Assembly (NCBI RefSeq): GCF_030269445.1 | Contig: NZ_BSTJ01000011.1 | Coordinates: forward strand, 124,001-188,000 | Source: Actinoallomurus iriomotensis | GTDB lineage: Bacteria; Actinomycetota; Actinomycetes; Streptosporangiales; Streptosporangiaceae | DNA: 64,000 bases | Reading direction: 5' to 3' | Shown: piece after piece, positions 52,653 to 62,023 of the stretch | Layout of the letters: every line of letters starts with the position of its first letter | Numbering within the stretch: the first letter of the stretch is position 1 | Position numbers and translations under genes: made by a program | The notes under the pieces: generated by a model | What the model saw: the letters and a program-made list of their open reading frames with translations, nothing else | Databases searched by the model: none | Told to the model about the DNA's origin: nothing

Positions 52653-54077
52653 ATGGCTGTATCCTCCTCCTCTCAATCGTCCTCCGACACCTACGATGAC
52701 GGGCGGGCCGCCGCCGCGTACGCCGAGGTGGCAGCGCGGCTGGACCGCCTGCCGTTCACCTCGGTACAGCGCGGAATCCTGCTGAAGGGCGGTCTCACCA
52801 CCACGTTCGACGGGCTCGACAACGGAATCGTCTCGTTCCTGCTGCCGATCGTCACGGGCGTTTTCTCGCTGTCCGGAGTCGAACAGGGATTCCTCGGCAG
52901 TTCGTCGCTGATCGGAGCGTTCGCCGGCGCGATCGCGGTGAGCTTCATCGGCGACCGTACGGGCCGCAGAAATCTGCTCCTGTACTCCATGGCGTTCTAC
53001 AGCGCCGCGATGATCGTCGGCGCGGTCTCGCCGGACGGCGCCTTCCTGATCGTCACCCGGGTGGCCGCCGGTGTGGCCATCGGAATCAACGTCAACATCA
53101 TCATTCCGTACCTGGCGGAATTCGCGCCGGTGAAACAGCGCGGCCATTTCGTCGGGTCGCTGGCCGGGTTCTTCGGCTTCGGGTTCGTGCTGGCCGCGCT
53201 GATCGGCTACTTCGTCATCCAGACGATGGACCAGGGCTGGCGGATCGCGCAGCTCATCGTGGGCCTGCCGATCATCCTGGCCGTCCTCTGGCGGCGCAAC
53301 CTGCCCGAGTCGCCGCGCTACCTGCTCTCCAAGGGCCGCATCGACGAGGCACGGGCGATCATCGACGACCTGGAGGCGAAGGTCTGCCGGGTCACCGGCA
53401 AGGACCTGCCGCCGGTGGACACCGACGTGCGGTACGAGCCGGACAAGCACCTGTCCATGCGCAGCGTGCTCGAACAGTTCGCGGCGCTGTGGCGGCCGAA
53501 GATGCTGCGGCAGACGATCCTGATCTGGGTGCTGTGGTTCTGCTTCAGCTTCGCCTACTACGGCTTCCTGGTGTTCCTGCCGACGCTGCTCGTGGACAAG
53601 GGCCTGACCATCAGCGAGAGCTTCGGCTACTCGATCGTCATCGAGGTCGCGCAGGTCCTCGGGTACTACCCGGCGGCGGTGCTGTCCGAGCGGCTGGACC
53701 GCAAGTGGAGCATCGTCGTCTTCCTGGCGGCCAGCGCGCTGTCGGCGGTCGGCCTGGCCTTCGCCGGCGGCAACGTGCAGGTGCTCATCTTCGGCATCGC
53801 TCTGGCCTTCTTCCTCAACGGCGCCTACGCGCCGCTGTACACCTACACGCCGGAGGTCTATCCGACGCCGATCCGCGCCACGGGGGTGGGCGCGTCGGCG
53901 GTGTTCAGCCGGGTCGGTGCCGCGCTCGCGCCGATCATCATGGGCGCGACCTACACGTCGCTGAAGTTCTCCGGCGTGTTCCTGACCCTGTGCGCGGTGA
54001 TCGCCGTCGCGGTGGTCGCCGTGGTCACGATGGGCGTCTCCACGCGCCGGCGCTCCCTGGAGGAGATCGCCGGCTGA
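52653..54077 (+). CDS. MFS metabolite:proton symporter
   Basis: 474-residue permease with twelve helices. FIGDRTGRRNLLLYSM is the loop 2-3 signature, LPESPRYLLSKGRIDEARAI the central-loop sugar-porter-like motif, and YTPEVYPTPIRATGVG the late motif, together typical of metabolite:H+ symporters (aromatic acid or 2-oxo-acid type). Start chosen at ATG 52653, about 9 nt after CGAAAGG; ATG 52647 and GTG 52590 are alternatives. Last gene of the second IclR locus, probably importing the compound handled there. A strong hairpin follows. Confidence 0.92.
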   Translation: MAVSSSSQSSSDTYDDGRAAAAYAEVAARLDRLPFTSVQRGILLKGGLTTTFDGLDNGIVSFLLPIVTGVFSLSGVEQGFLGSSSLIGAFAGAIAVSFIGDRTGRRNLLLYSMAFYSAAMIVGAVSPDGAFLIVTRVAAGVAIGINVNIIIPYLAEFAPVKQRGHFVGSLAGFFGFGFVLAALIGYFVIQTMDQGWRIAQLIVGLPIILAVLWRRNLPESPRYLLSKGRIDEARAIIDDLEAKVCRVTGKDLPPVDTDVRYEPDKHLSMRSVLEQFAALWRPKMLRQTILIWVLWFCFSFAYYGFLVFLPTLLVDKGLTISESFGYSIVIEVAQVLGYYPAAVLSERLDRKWSIVVFLAASALSAVGLAFAGGNVQVLIFGIALAFFLNGAYAPLYTYTPEVYPTPIRATGVGASAVFSRVGAALAPIIMGATYTSLKFSGVFLTLCAVIAVAVVAVVTMGVSTRRRSLEEIAG

Positions 54078-54166
54078 CCGGAGCGGCGAGCCGACGAGCG
54101 AGCGAAGCGGCCGGTGAGGTACGAGCCGTCCGCGTAGCGAGTGAGGAGGCGAGCGCGACCAGCGGA

Positions 54167-54206
54167 CCGGGTCCGGCACCGCGCCCGAGGGCGGTGCCGG
54201 GCCCGG
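54167..54206 (+). terminator. Terminator after MFS permease
   Basis: 16-bp arms CCGGGTCCGGCACCGC / GCGGTGCCGGGCCCGG with one G-T pair and an 8-nt loop. Lies between the permease and the aldarate operon. Confidence 0.75.
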
Positions 54207-54317
54207 TGTCATGTCGCCAAGGTATCGAGCCATCCCAATGCGGTGTTGGACGAGAATCACGGCGTCTTCCTACAGTCGCGGTAGACCGCACTCCCGCGCC
54301 CAGAAGGAGACCGTGGC

Positions 54318-55232
54318 ATGGTCAACCGCACGCCCGGGGAGGTCGCCCGGCAGCTCGGGTCGGGCCTCCTGTCCTTCCCGATCACTCATCTGACCAGGGA
54401 CGGCGCCTTCGACGAGCCGGCCTACCGGGAGCATGTCGCCTGGCTCTCGCAGTTTCCGGCCGCCGGCCTGTTCGCCCCGGGCGGCACCGGCGAGTTCTTC
54501 TCCCTCACCCTCCCCGAGGTCGAGAACGTCGTCGCCGCGGCCGTCGGCGCCGCCTCCGAGGGGCTGCCCGTCATCGCGCCCGCGGGGTACGGCACGGCCA
54601 CCGCCGTGGAACTGGCACGGACCGCCGAACGCGCGGGCGCGCACGGCATCCTGCTCTTCCCGCCGTACCTCACCGAGGCGGGGCAGGAGGGGCTGCGCGC
54701 GCACGTACGGGCGGTGTGCGACGCGACGAGCCTGGGGGTGATCGTCTACAACCGCGCCAACGCGAGGTACACCGACGAGACGGTCGACCGCCTCGCGGAG
54801 GAGTGCCGGAACCTGGTCGGCTTCAAGGACGGCGTCGGCGACATCGAGCAGATGGCGCGGATCTACGCCCGGCTGGGTGACCGCCTCACGTACATCGGCG
54901 GGCTGCCGACCGCGGAGATGTTCGCCCTTCCGTATCTCTCGCTGGGGCTGACGACGTACTCGTCGGCCATCTTCAACTTCCTGCCGCGCTACGCCGCCGG
55001 CTTCTACGACGCGGTCCGCCGCCGTGACGACGCGGCCGTGATGGCGGCGCTGTCGGAGTTCGTGATCCCGTACACCGACCTGCGAAACCGCCGGCCGGGG
55101 TACGCGGTCAGCATCATCAAGGCCGGGATGAGGGTGATCGGGCGGCCGGCCGGCCCGGTCCGCCCGCCACTGACGGATCTCACCGACGCCGAGCTCTCCG
55201 AGCTCGAGACCCTCGTGCGGAAGGTGAGCTGA
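54318..55232 (+). CDS. kdgD: 5-dehydro-4-deoxyglucarate dehydratase
   Basis: 304-residue DapA-family aldolase-fold enzyme. It converts 5-dehydro-4-deoxy-D-glucarate to 2-oxoglutarate semialdehyde, water and CO2. The Schiff-base lysine is Lys170 (GFKDGVGD), the tyrosine is Tyr144 (VIVYNRANA) and the carboxylate loop is GGTGEFFSL. The NRANA and GFKDGVGD forms are characteristic of KdgD as opposed to DapA or NanA. AAGGAG precedes ATG 54318. First gene of kdgD-KGSADH-dehydratase. Confidence 0.93.
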   Translation: MVNRTPGEVARQLGSGLLSFPITHLTRDGAFDEPAYREHVAWLSQFPAAGLFAPGGTGEFFSLTLPEVENVVAAAVGAASEGLPVIAPAGYGTATAVELARTAERAGAHGILLFPPYLTEAGQEGLRAHVRAVCDATSLGVIVYNRANARYTDETVDRLAEECRNLVGFKDGVGDIEQMARIYARLGDRLTYIGGLPTAEMFALPYLSLGLTTYSSAIFNFLPRYAAGFYDAVRRRDDAAVMAALSEFVIPYTDLRNRRPGYAVSIIKAGMRVIGRPAGPVRPPLTDLTDAELSELETLVRKVS

Positions 55233-55234
55233 CC

Positions 55235-56869
55235 ATGGCGGAGCCCACGGAGAACACCGACGCGCCGCTCACCGGCCGGTCCCTGGTCGGGGCGGTGGAC
55301 GTCATGGGGACCGGGGGCACGTTCCACGCCGTCGACCCCGCGACGGGCGCACGCCTGGAGCCCGGGTTCGGCGAGTGCGGCACCGCGGAGGTCGAGCAGG
55401 CCGCCGAGCAGGCATGGCAGGCCTTCGACGCCTACCGTTCCACCACGCCCGAGGTACGGGCGGCGTTCCTGGAGTCGATCGCGGCCGAGATCGAGGACGT
55501 CGCGCCGGCCCTGGCCGCGCGGGTCCAGGAGGAGACCGGTCTGCCCGCGGGCCGGGTCGCCACGGAGACCGCCCGCACCACCGGTCAGCTCCGGCTGTTC
55601 GCCGGCGTCGTACGGGACGGCGCCTGGCGGCAGGCCCGGATCGACGCGGGCGACCCGGACCGCGAACCCGTGCCCCGGCCCGACATCCGGCAGCGGTCGG
55701 TCCCCGTCGGCCCGGTCGCGGTGTTCGGCGCGTCGAACTTCCCGCTCGCCTTCTCCGTCGCCGGCGGCGACACGGCGTCCGCCCTCGCGGCCGGCGCGCC
55801 CGTCGTGGTCAAGGGGCATCCGGCTCACCCGGGGACGGCCGAGATCGTCGGCCGTGCGGTCCGGGCCGCCGTGCGGAAACACGATCTGCCCGCGGGCACG
55901 TTCAGCCTGCTGCAGGGCACGAGCACCGACCTCGGGCACGCGCTGGTCACCCACCCGTACATCCGGGCGGTCGGTTTCACCGGCTCCCGGCGCGGTGGCC
56001 TCGCGCTGGTCGAGGCGGCCGCGCGCCGTCCCGTACCGATCCCCGTCTACGCCGAGATGTCGGCGGTCAACCCGGTCTTCCTGCTGCCCGGCGCGCTCGC
56101 GGAGCGGGCGGTCGCGCTCGCCGCCGGGTTCGCCGCCTCCATGACCGGGAGCGCCGGCCAGCTGTGCACGAAGCCGGGACTCGTCTTCGTCCTCGACGGG
56201 CCGGACGCGGACCGCTTCGTCGACGCGGCGAGCGAGGCGGTCCGGGCCGTCGTGCCCGCGCCGATGCTCAGCGCCGGGATCGCCGCCGCGTACGAGAGCG
56301 GCGTCGGGACGCTCCGATCGATCGGCGCGGTCGAGGAGGTCGCGCGGGGTGCCATCGGCGGGCCGCTCGCCTGCCCGGGTGAGCCGCACCTGTTCGTCAC
56401 GACGGGCGAGGCGTTCCTGGCCGACGGGCGGCTGCACGAGGAGGTCTTCGGCCCGGCCGCCGTCATCGTCCGGGTCCGCGACGAGCAGCGGCTCACGGAG
56501 ATCGTGGACCGCCTCGAAGGGCAGCTCACGGCGACGGTCCACCTCTCGCCCGGCGACCACGGCACCGCCGCCCGGCTCCTGCACCGGCTCGAACCGGTCG
56601 CCGGACGCCTCATCGTGAACGGCTGGCCCACCGGGGTGGAGGTCGGGCACGCGATGGTGCACGGCGGTCCGTTCCCCGCCACGTCGGCGCCGGCGACGAC
56701 GTCCGTCGGCGCCCGGGCCATCGAGCGTTTCCTCCGGCCGGTCGCCTACCAGGACGTGCCCGCGGACCTGCTTCCGCGCGAGCTGCGCGACGACGACCCC
56801 GACGGCACCGTCCGGTGGCGCGACGGCCGGCCGGAGACGGACGGTACGGGACGGGGCGGCGACCGATGA
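55235..56869 (+). CDS. 2-oxoglutarate semialdehyde dehydrogenase (NADP+-type ALDH)
   Basis: 544-residue aldehyde dehydrogenase of the long KGSADH/fatty-aldehyde type. Catalytic Cys is in GSAGQLCTKPG, the activating Glu in AEMSAVNPVFLL and the cofactor loop in FTGSRRGGLAL. It oxidises the KdgD product to 2-oxoglutarate, feeding the citric acid cycle. Starts 2 bp after the kdgD stop, and its stop overlaps the dehydratase start (ATGA). Confidence 0.93.
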   Translation: MAEPTENTDAPLTGRSLVGAVDVMGTGGTFHAVDPATGARLEPGFGECGTAEVEQAAEQAWQAFDAYRSTTPEVRAAFLESIAAEIEDVAPALAARVQEETGLPAGRVATETARTTGQLRLFAGVVRDGAWRQARIDAGDPDREPVPRPDIRQRSVPVGPVAVFGASNFPLAFSVAGGDTASALAAGAPVVVKGHPAHPGTAEIVGRAVRAAVRKHDLPAGTFSLLQGTSTDLGHALVTHPYIRAVGFTGSRRGGLALVEAAARRPVPIPVYAEMSAVNPVFLLPGALAERAVALAAGFAASMTGSAGQLCTKPGLVFVLDGPDADRFVDAASEAVRAVVPAPMLSAGIAAAYESGVGTLRSIGAVEEVARGAIGGPLACPGEPHLFVTTGEAFLADGRLHEEVFGPAAVIVRVRDEQRLTEIVDRLEGQLTATVHLSPGDHGTAARLLHRLEPVAGRLIVNGWPTGVEVGHAMVHGGPFPATSAPATTSVGARAIERFLRPVAYQDVPADLLPRELRDDDPDGTVRWRDGRPETDGTGRGGDR

Positions 56870-57993
56870 CCGACCGGATCGCCCACGTGAGGCTCTCCTC
56901 CATCGTCCTGCCGCTGGCCGATCCGATCAGCGACGCGAAGGTGCTCACCGGCCGGCAGCGGCCGATGACCGAGGTGGTCTTCCTCTTCGCCGAGATCGTC
57001 AGTGCGGCCGGCCACGAGGGCATCGGGTTCTCCTACTCCAAGCGGGCCGGCGGCCCCGGCCAGTTCGCCCATGCCCGGGAGATCGCGCCCGTCCTGATCG
57101 GGGAGGACCCCGCCGACATCGGCAGGATCTGGACCAAGCTCACCTGGGCCGGCGCCTCCGTCGGCCGTTCCGGCCTCGCCGTCCAGGCCATCGCGGCGAT
57201 CGACGTCGCGCTGTGGGACCTCAAGGCCAAACGCGCGGGGCTCCCGCTCGCCAAGCTGCTCGGCGCGTACCGCGACTCGGTCCGCACGTACAACACCTCC
57301 GGCGGTTTCCTGCACACCCCGGTCGACGAGGTCATCGAGAACGCCAGAAGTTCGCTGGCGGCGGGCATCGGCGGCATCAAGCTCAAGGTCGGCCAGCCCG
57401 ACTGGCGCCAGGACATCGCGCGCGTGACCGCGGTACGCGAGGCGCTGGACCCGGACGTCCCGCTCATGGTCGACGCGAACCAGCAGTGGGACCGCGCCAC
57501 GGCGATGCGGATGGGCAGGCTGTTCGAGCCGTTCGGCCTGGTCTGGATCGAGGAGCCGCTGGACGCGTACGACGCCGACGGGCACGCGAACCTGGCACGC
57601 GCCCTCGACACGCCCATCGCGACCGGCGAGATGCTCTCCAGCGTCGCCGAGCACGTCCGTCTCATCGACGCCGGCGCGGCCGACATCGTGCAGCCGGACG
57701 CGCCCCGCATCGGAGGCATCACGCAGTTCCTCAAGCTCGCCGCCTACGCGGAGCACCGGCAGCTGGAGATAGCGCCGCACTTCGCGATGGAGATCCACCT
57801 GCACCTCGCCGCCGCGTACCCGATCGAACCCTGGGTCGAGCACTTCGACTGGCTGGCACCGCTGTTCAACGAGCGGCTGGAGACGCGTGGCGGTCGCATG
57901 TACGTCTCCGAGCGGCCCGGTCTCGGCATCACCCTGACCGAGCAGGCCCGCGCCTGGACGGTGGGGACCGCGGAGTTCGGCGGGCGACCCTGA
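56866..57993 (+). CDS. Enolase-superfamily dehydratase (galactarate/L-talarate type)
   Basis: 375-residue mandelate-racemase-type acid-sugar dehydratase. KxK motif GIKLKVGQ (Lys pair), metal ligands in MVDANQQW (Asp), VWIEEPLD (Glu) and ATGEML (Glu), and the base histidine in APHFAMEIHLH. The sequence resembles L-talarate/galactarate dehydratases, which give 5-keto-4-deoxy-D-glucarate, the KdgD substrate. ATG 56866 overlaps the dehydrogenase stop. Other aldonate specificities cannot be excluded. Confidence 0.88.
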   Translation: MTDRIAHVRLSSIVLPLADPISDAKVLTGRQRPMTEVVFLFAEIVSAAGHEGIGFSYSKRAGGPGQFAHAREIAPVLIGEDPADIGRIWTKLTWAGASVGRSGLAVQAIAAIDVALWDLKAKRAGLPLAKLLGAYRDSVRTYNTSGGFLHTPVDEVIENARSSLAAGIGGIKLKVGQPDWRQDIARVTAVREALDPDVPLMVDANQQWDRATAMRMGRLFEPFGLVWIEEPLDAYDADGHANLARALDTPIATGEMLSSVAEHVRLIDAGAADIVQPDAPRIGGITQFLKLAAYAEHRQLEIAPHFAMEIHLHLAAAYPIEPWVEHFDWLAPLFNERLETRGGRMYVSERPGLGITLTEQARAWTVGTAEFGGRP

Positions 57994-57997
57994 CCGG

Positions 57998-59326
57998 TCA
58001 GCGGACGAACGCGGGCCGTTTCGGGTCGAAGGACCAGCCCGGCACCAGGCACCGCATCGCGACGGCGTCGTCGCGTGCTCCCAGCGCGTGCTCGACGTAC
58101 AGCTCGTGCGCCGCCGCCACCGCGTCGCGGTCCAGCTCGACGCCGAGACCGGGGCTCTGGGGTACGGCGATCCGGCCGTCGTGGATCTCCAGCGGCGCGG
58201 TGGTCAGCCGCTGGCCGTCCTGCCAGATCCAGTGAGTGTCCAGAGCCGTGATCTCGCCCGGTGCGGCGGCGCCGACGTGCGTGAACATGGCCAGGGAGAT
58301 GTCGAAGTGGTTGTTGGAGTGCGAGCCCCAGGTCAGCCCGAAGTCGTGACACAGCTGAGCCACGCGGACGGCGCCGCGCATCGTCCAGAAGTGCGGATCG
58401 GCCAGGGGGATGTCGACCGCGTTCGCGCGGACCGCGTGCGCCAGCTGACGCCAGTCGGTCGCGATCATGTTGGTCGCCGTCGGGAGCCCGGTCGCACGGC
58501 GGAACTCCGCCATCGCCTCCCGCCCTGAGTAGCCGTCCTCGGCGCCGCACGGGTCCTCCGCGTACGCGAGGACGCCACCGGCGTCGCGGCACAGCGCGAC
58601 GGCGTCGGAGAGCGACCAGGCGCCGTTGGGGTCCAGCGTCACGCGGGCGTCCGGGAAGCGGGCGGCGAGAGCGCGTACGGCCTCCATCTCCTGCTCGCCC
58701 GGGAGCACACCGCCCTTGAGCTTGAAGTCGTGGAACCCGTAGCGCGCCTGGGCGGCCTCGGCCAGCGCGACGATCGATCCGGAGTCGAGCGCCTCGCGCC
58801 GGCGCAGCCGTTCCCAGTCGTCGGCGGCCTGCTCCTCGACGACGTACGGAAGGCCGGTCGCGGCGTGGTCGCCGACGTAGAACAGGTAGCCGAGCACCGG
58901 TACCGCGTCACGCTGCGGGCCGTCGCCGAGCAACGCGGCGACGGGCACCTCCAGATACTGACCGAGCAGGTCCAGCAGCGCGGATTCGAGCGCCGTGACG
59001 GCGTGGACGGTCGTGCGCTGGTCGAAGGTCTGCCGGCCGCGACCACCGCGGTCACGGTCCGCGAACCGGAGCGCCACCTCCCGGAGCAGGGAGCCGAGCA
59101 GTGCGACGGGCCGCCCGACGAGGAGTTCCGCGGCGTCGTTGATCGTGTCGGCGATCGGCGCGCCCCCGGGCACCTCGCCCAGTCCCGTACGGCCGTCGCT
59201 GTCGGAGACGACGGCGATGTTCCGCGTGAAGAAGGGGCCGTGCGCGCCGGACAGGTTCAACAGCATCGAGTCGTGGCCGGCGACGGGAATGACCTCGACC
59301 GACGCGATGGTGGGTGTACGTGCCAC
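57998..59326 (-). CDS. gudD: Glucarate dehydratase
   Basis: 442-residue enolase-superfamily enzyme that dehydrates D-glucarate (or L-idarate) to 5-keto-4-deoxy-D-glucarate. KxK in DFKLKGG, metal ligands in [16 protein letters not shown] and TNMIATDW, and the catalytic His in [12 protein letters not shown], all glucarate-dehydratase-specific. GTG 59326 has an AAGGGTG site. Converges with the galactarate-type dehydratase (4 bp between stops) and lies downstream of lysR on the same strand (120 bp gap). Confidence 0.96.
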   Translation of the reverse strand: MARTPTIASVEVIPVAGHDSMLLNLSGAHGPFFTRNIAVVSDSDGRTGLGEVPGGAPIADTINDAAELLVGRPVALLGSLLREVALRFADRDRGGRGRQTFDQRTTVHAVTALESALLDLLGQYLEVPVAALLGDGPQRDAVPVLGYLFYVGDHAATGLPYVVEEQAADDWERLRRREALDSGSIVALAEAAQARYGFHDFKLKGGVLPGEQEMEAVRALAARFPDARVTLDPNGAWSLSDAVALCRDAGGVLAYAEDPCGAEDGYSGREAMAEFRRATGLPTATNMIATDWRQLAHAVRANAVDIPLADPHFWTMRGAVRVAQLCHDFGLTWGSHSNNHFDISLAMFTHVGAAAPGEITALDTHWIWQDGQRLTTAPLEIHDGRIAVPQSPGLGVELDRDAVAAAHELYVEHALGARDDAVAMRCLVPGWSFDPKRPAFVR

Positions 59327-59446
59327 CTGATCACCCTTCGTAGGACCGGCGGGGAGTGCCGTACGGCACGACCACGTTAGAACGGCCCGTGATACCCGGC
59401 CAGGATCAACTTTGCATCGACTGATACTCGCGAGGCATCGCGTGGA

Positions 59447-60328
59447 TCACACCTGGAAGCCGTCGAGATGGCCGAGGACCTGCCACAGAGCCGGGTTCTT
59501 GGCGTCCTTCAGCCAGAGCAGGTGCAACTCCACCGGCTTGTCGACGCCGGCGAGCGGGAGGAACTCCACACCCTCGATGCCCAGGCGGGTGGCGGCCTCG
59601 GGGATGAAGGCGATCCCCCGGCCCGCGGAGACCAGCCAGACCATCGTCAGGACCTGGCTGACGCTGTGCACGACGTTCCGATGGCTGATCGGGACCAGGC
59701 TGACGACGAGATCGTAGAAGTAGCGGGCCTTGCTCGGGGCGTGCATGATCAAGGGTTCGGCGGCCAGGTCGCGTGCCTCGACGGGGCGGCCCAGGCCGGT
59801 GAGCCGGTGGCCGGCCGGGACGGCGACCATGATCGCCTCGCGGCTGATGACCCGTGAGCCGAAGACGTCCGGGTCGAACGGCGGGCGGGCCACGCCGAGG
59901 TCGAGCTCATGGGCGAGCAGCGCGTCGATCTGCTCCCCGGTGACCATCTCGTACAGGTCGACGTCGACGTCGGGCAGCCGCTCGTCGATGCGGCGCAGCA
60001 CCGCGGGCAGGACGGCGAGCATCGAGACCGCCGTGAACCCGATGCGGACCGTGCCCGCCGACCCGGCCGAGATCCTCCGGGCCAGGTCGGGCGCGTTGTC
60101 CGCGAGCGCGAGGAGGCGTCTGGCCTCGGACAGGAAGGCCGTCCCGGCCGCGGTCAGCTCGACGCGGCGGTTGTCGCGCTCGAAGAGCCGGACCCCGATC
60201 GCCCGCTCCAGTTTCTGCACCTGCCGGCTCAGCGGCGGCTGCGTCATGTTGAGCCGCTCGGCGGCGCGTCCGAAATGGAGTTCTTCGGCCACGGCGACGA
60301 AACCGCGGAGCTGGTCGAACGAGAACAT
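59447..60328 (-). CDS. LysR-family transcriptional regulator
   Basis: 293 residues. HTH at about 1-60 ([20 protein letters not shown], then [12 protein letters not shown]), LysR substrate domain at about 90-285. Divergent from the gntP-type permease with 154 bp between, and upstream of gudD on the same strand. Probably activates aldarate uptake and breakdown with an acid sugar or pathway intermediate as ligand (inference). Confidence 0.95.
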   Translation of the reverse strand: MFSFDQLRGFVAVAEELHFGRAAERLNMTQPPLSRQVQKLERAIGVRLFERDNRRVELTAAGTAFLSEARRLLALADNAPDLARRISAGSAGTVRIGFTAVSMLAVLPAVLRRIDERLPDVDVDLYEMVTGEQIDALLAHELDLGVARPPFDPDVFGSRVISREAIMVAVPAGHRLTGLGRPVEARDLAAEPLIMHAPSKARYFYDLVVSLVPISHRNVVHSVSQVLTMVWLVSAGRGIAFIPEAATRLGIEGVEFLPLAGVDKPVELHLLWLKDAKNPALWQVLGHLDGFQV

Positions 60329-60335
60329 GATGCCG

Positions 60336-60426
60336 TAAAGGTATCACTTGATGTCTCATCGGGTTTGGACACGCATTAGTCGACGATTTTACGCTCCTCG
60401 ATACCACTGCCCGTGACGTGCGTCAC
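60336..60426. promoter_or_regulatory. LysR/gntP divergent control region with CRP-like palindrome
   Basis: 60413-60426 is a perfect palindrome GTGACG-TG-CGTCAC, matching the CRP/GlxR half-site pattern GTGA-N6-TCAC. About 60 bp apart lie GGTATCACTTG (60336) and CTCGATACCACTG (60398), inverted GGTATC/GATACC copies that may be LysR boxes. The palindrome sits 56 bp before the permease start. Confidence 0.5.
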
Positions 60427-60482
60427 ATGCCCGGTTCATGCCCGCCGGCGCCCGGGCCACGTCGCAGGAAGGAGAGAGCGAA

Positions 60483-61943
60483 ATGCCCCTGATCATCGTG
60501 GCGCTCGCCGTAGTGCTGCTGCTCGTGTTGATGACCAAATTCAGGATCAACGGCTTCATCGCCCTGTTCGTCGCCGCTCTGTTCGTGGGACTCGCGCGCG
60601 GCCTGTCGCTCACCAAGATCTATGACGCGATGGTCACCGGTGTCGGTGACCAACTCGACGAGCTGATCCTGATCCTGGGGTTCGGCGCCATGCTCGGCAA
60701 GGTTCTCGCCGACAGCGGCGCCGCGCAGCGGATCACCACCTCGGTGGTCGACGTCTTCGGCATCGGCCGCGTCCAGCTCGCCATGGTCCTGACCTCGACC
60801 TGCATCGGCATCACGATGTTCTACGAGGTCGGCTTCGTGCTCCTCATCCCGCTGGTGTTCACCATCGTCCGCGAGTGCAGGCTGCCGCTCCTGTGGGTGG
60901 GGCTGCCCATGTCGATGACCCTGTCGACGATGCACAGCTTCCTGCCGCCCCACCCCGGTCCGGCCGCCGTGACCGGCACCTTCCACGCCAGCCAGGGCCT
61001 CACCCTGCTCTACGGTCTCCCGATCGCGATCGTGTCCGCCTCGATCATCTGCTACGTGTGGCCGCGGCTGGCCTTCGTGAAGCGGATCAACCCACGCGTC
61101 CCGGTCTCGCTCATCACCAACCGGGTGTTCGCCGAGGACGAGCTGCCCCGGTTCGGCACGTGCATCGTGATCGTCGTCATCCCGATCGTGCTGATGGGCG
61201 CCTCGGCCGTCGCCGAGCTCAGCATGAGCGACGGCAACACGGTCCTGCCCTACCTGGAGTTCTTCGGCAAGGCTCCGGTCGCCCTGCTCATCGCCCTGCT
61301 CTTGGCCGTCATCCTTCTCGGGTCGAAGATCGGCGGAACCGAGGACGCCGGCGACTCTCCGGCCGAGGCCGGTGGCACGGGCGGCGTTCCCGCCGGCGGT
61401 GAGGGTACGGCCACGGCGACCGCCACCCCCGCGGTGTCCGCCACCGAGACCGCCGTCGTGGAGCGCGGCCGTTTCCAGGCCGCGATGGACTCGTGCGCCG
61501 AAGCGGTCAAGCCGATGGCCATGATCATCCTGGTCATCGGCGCGGGCGGCGCCTTCAAGGAGGTCCTCGTCAAGTCGGGGATCGCCGACTACATCGCCGA
61601 CTTCACCAAGGGCTGGCACGTCTCCGCGCTCATCCTGGCATGGGCCATCGCGGTGCTGCTGCGCATCGCCGTCGGATCCGCCTCGGTCGCGGTCGTGACC
61701 GCCGCCGGCATCGTGCTCCCGCTCGTGCAGGGCTCGGGAACCTCGCCGGAGCTGATGGTGCTCGCCGTCACCTGCGGCAGCATCGCCGCCAGCCACGTCA
61801 ACGACCCCGGATTCTGGCTCTTCAAGCAGTACCTGAACCTCTCGGTGATGGACGCGATCAAGATCCGCACGACCTACACGACGGCCCTCGCGGTGCTCGG
61901 CCTGGGCGGTGTCCTCCTCATGAACACCTTCGTCGGCGCGTAG
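60483..61943 (+). CDS. GntP-family gluconate/sugar-acid:H+ symporter
   Basis: 486-residue polytopic permease with 12 or more helices. Signatures: the N-terminal KFRINGFIALFVAALFVGL, the cavity motif FYEVGFVLLIPL, LSTMHSFLPPHPGPAAVT, and the late GSIAASHVNDPGFWL, characteristic of GntP/GntT. A cytoplasmic loop of about 45 residues (near 285-330) is an unusual Gly/Ala/Thr-rich insertion. GGAAGGAGAG precedes ATG 60483. Probable substrate is glucarate, galactarate or an aldonate, given the neighbours. Confidence 0.93.
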   Translation: MPLIIVALAVVLLLVLMTKFRINGFIALFVAALFVGLARGLSLTKIYDAMVTGVGDQLDELILILGFGAMLGKVLADSGAAQRITTSVVDVFGIGRVQLAMVLTSTCIGITMFYEVGFVLLIPLVFTIVRECRLPLLWVGLPMSMTLSTMHSFLPPHPGPAAVTGTFHASQGLTLLYGLPIAIVSASIICYVWPRLAFVKRINPRVPVSLITNRVFAEDELPRFGTCIVIVVIPIVLMGASAVAELSMSDGNTVLPYLEFFGKAPVALLIALLLAVILLGSKIGGTEDAGDSPAEAGGTGGVPAGGEGTATATATPAVSATETAVVERGRFQAAMDSCAEAVKPMAMIILVIGAGGAFKEVLVKSGIADYIADFTKGWHVSALILAWAIAVLLRIAVGSASVAVVTAAGIVLPLVQGSGTSPELMVLAVTCGSIAASHVNDPGFWLFKQYLNLSVMDAIKIRTTYTTALAVLGLGGVLLMNTFVGA

Positions 61944-62023
61944 CCCGCAATGCGTCTTGCGTAGCCGGATCGCCCCTGCGAAGATCGCCGTCGCACTGCC
62001 GAGCAGGGTCAGAAGGAGCCTCC

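Noticed and set aside
54078-54160. GCGAGCGAAGC/GCGTAGCGAG repeat-like stretch after the MFS permease
   Set aside because: Imperfect, short and next to a clear terminator; no evidence of a repeat family from one copy.
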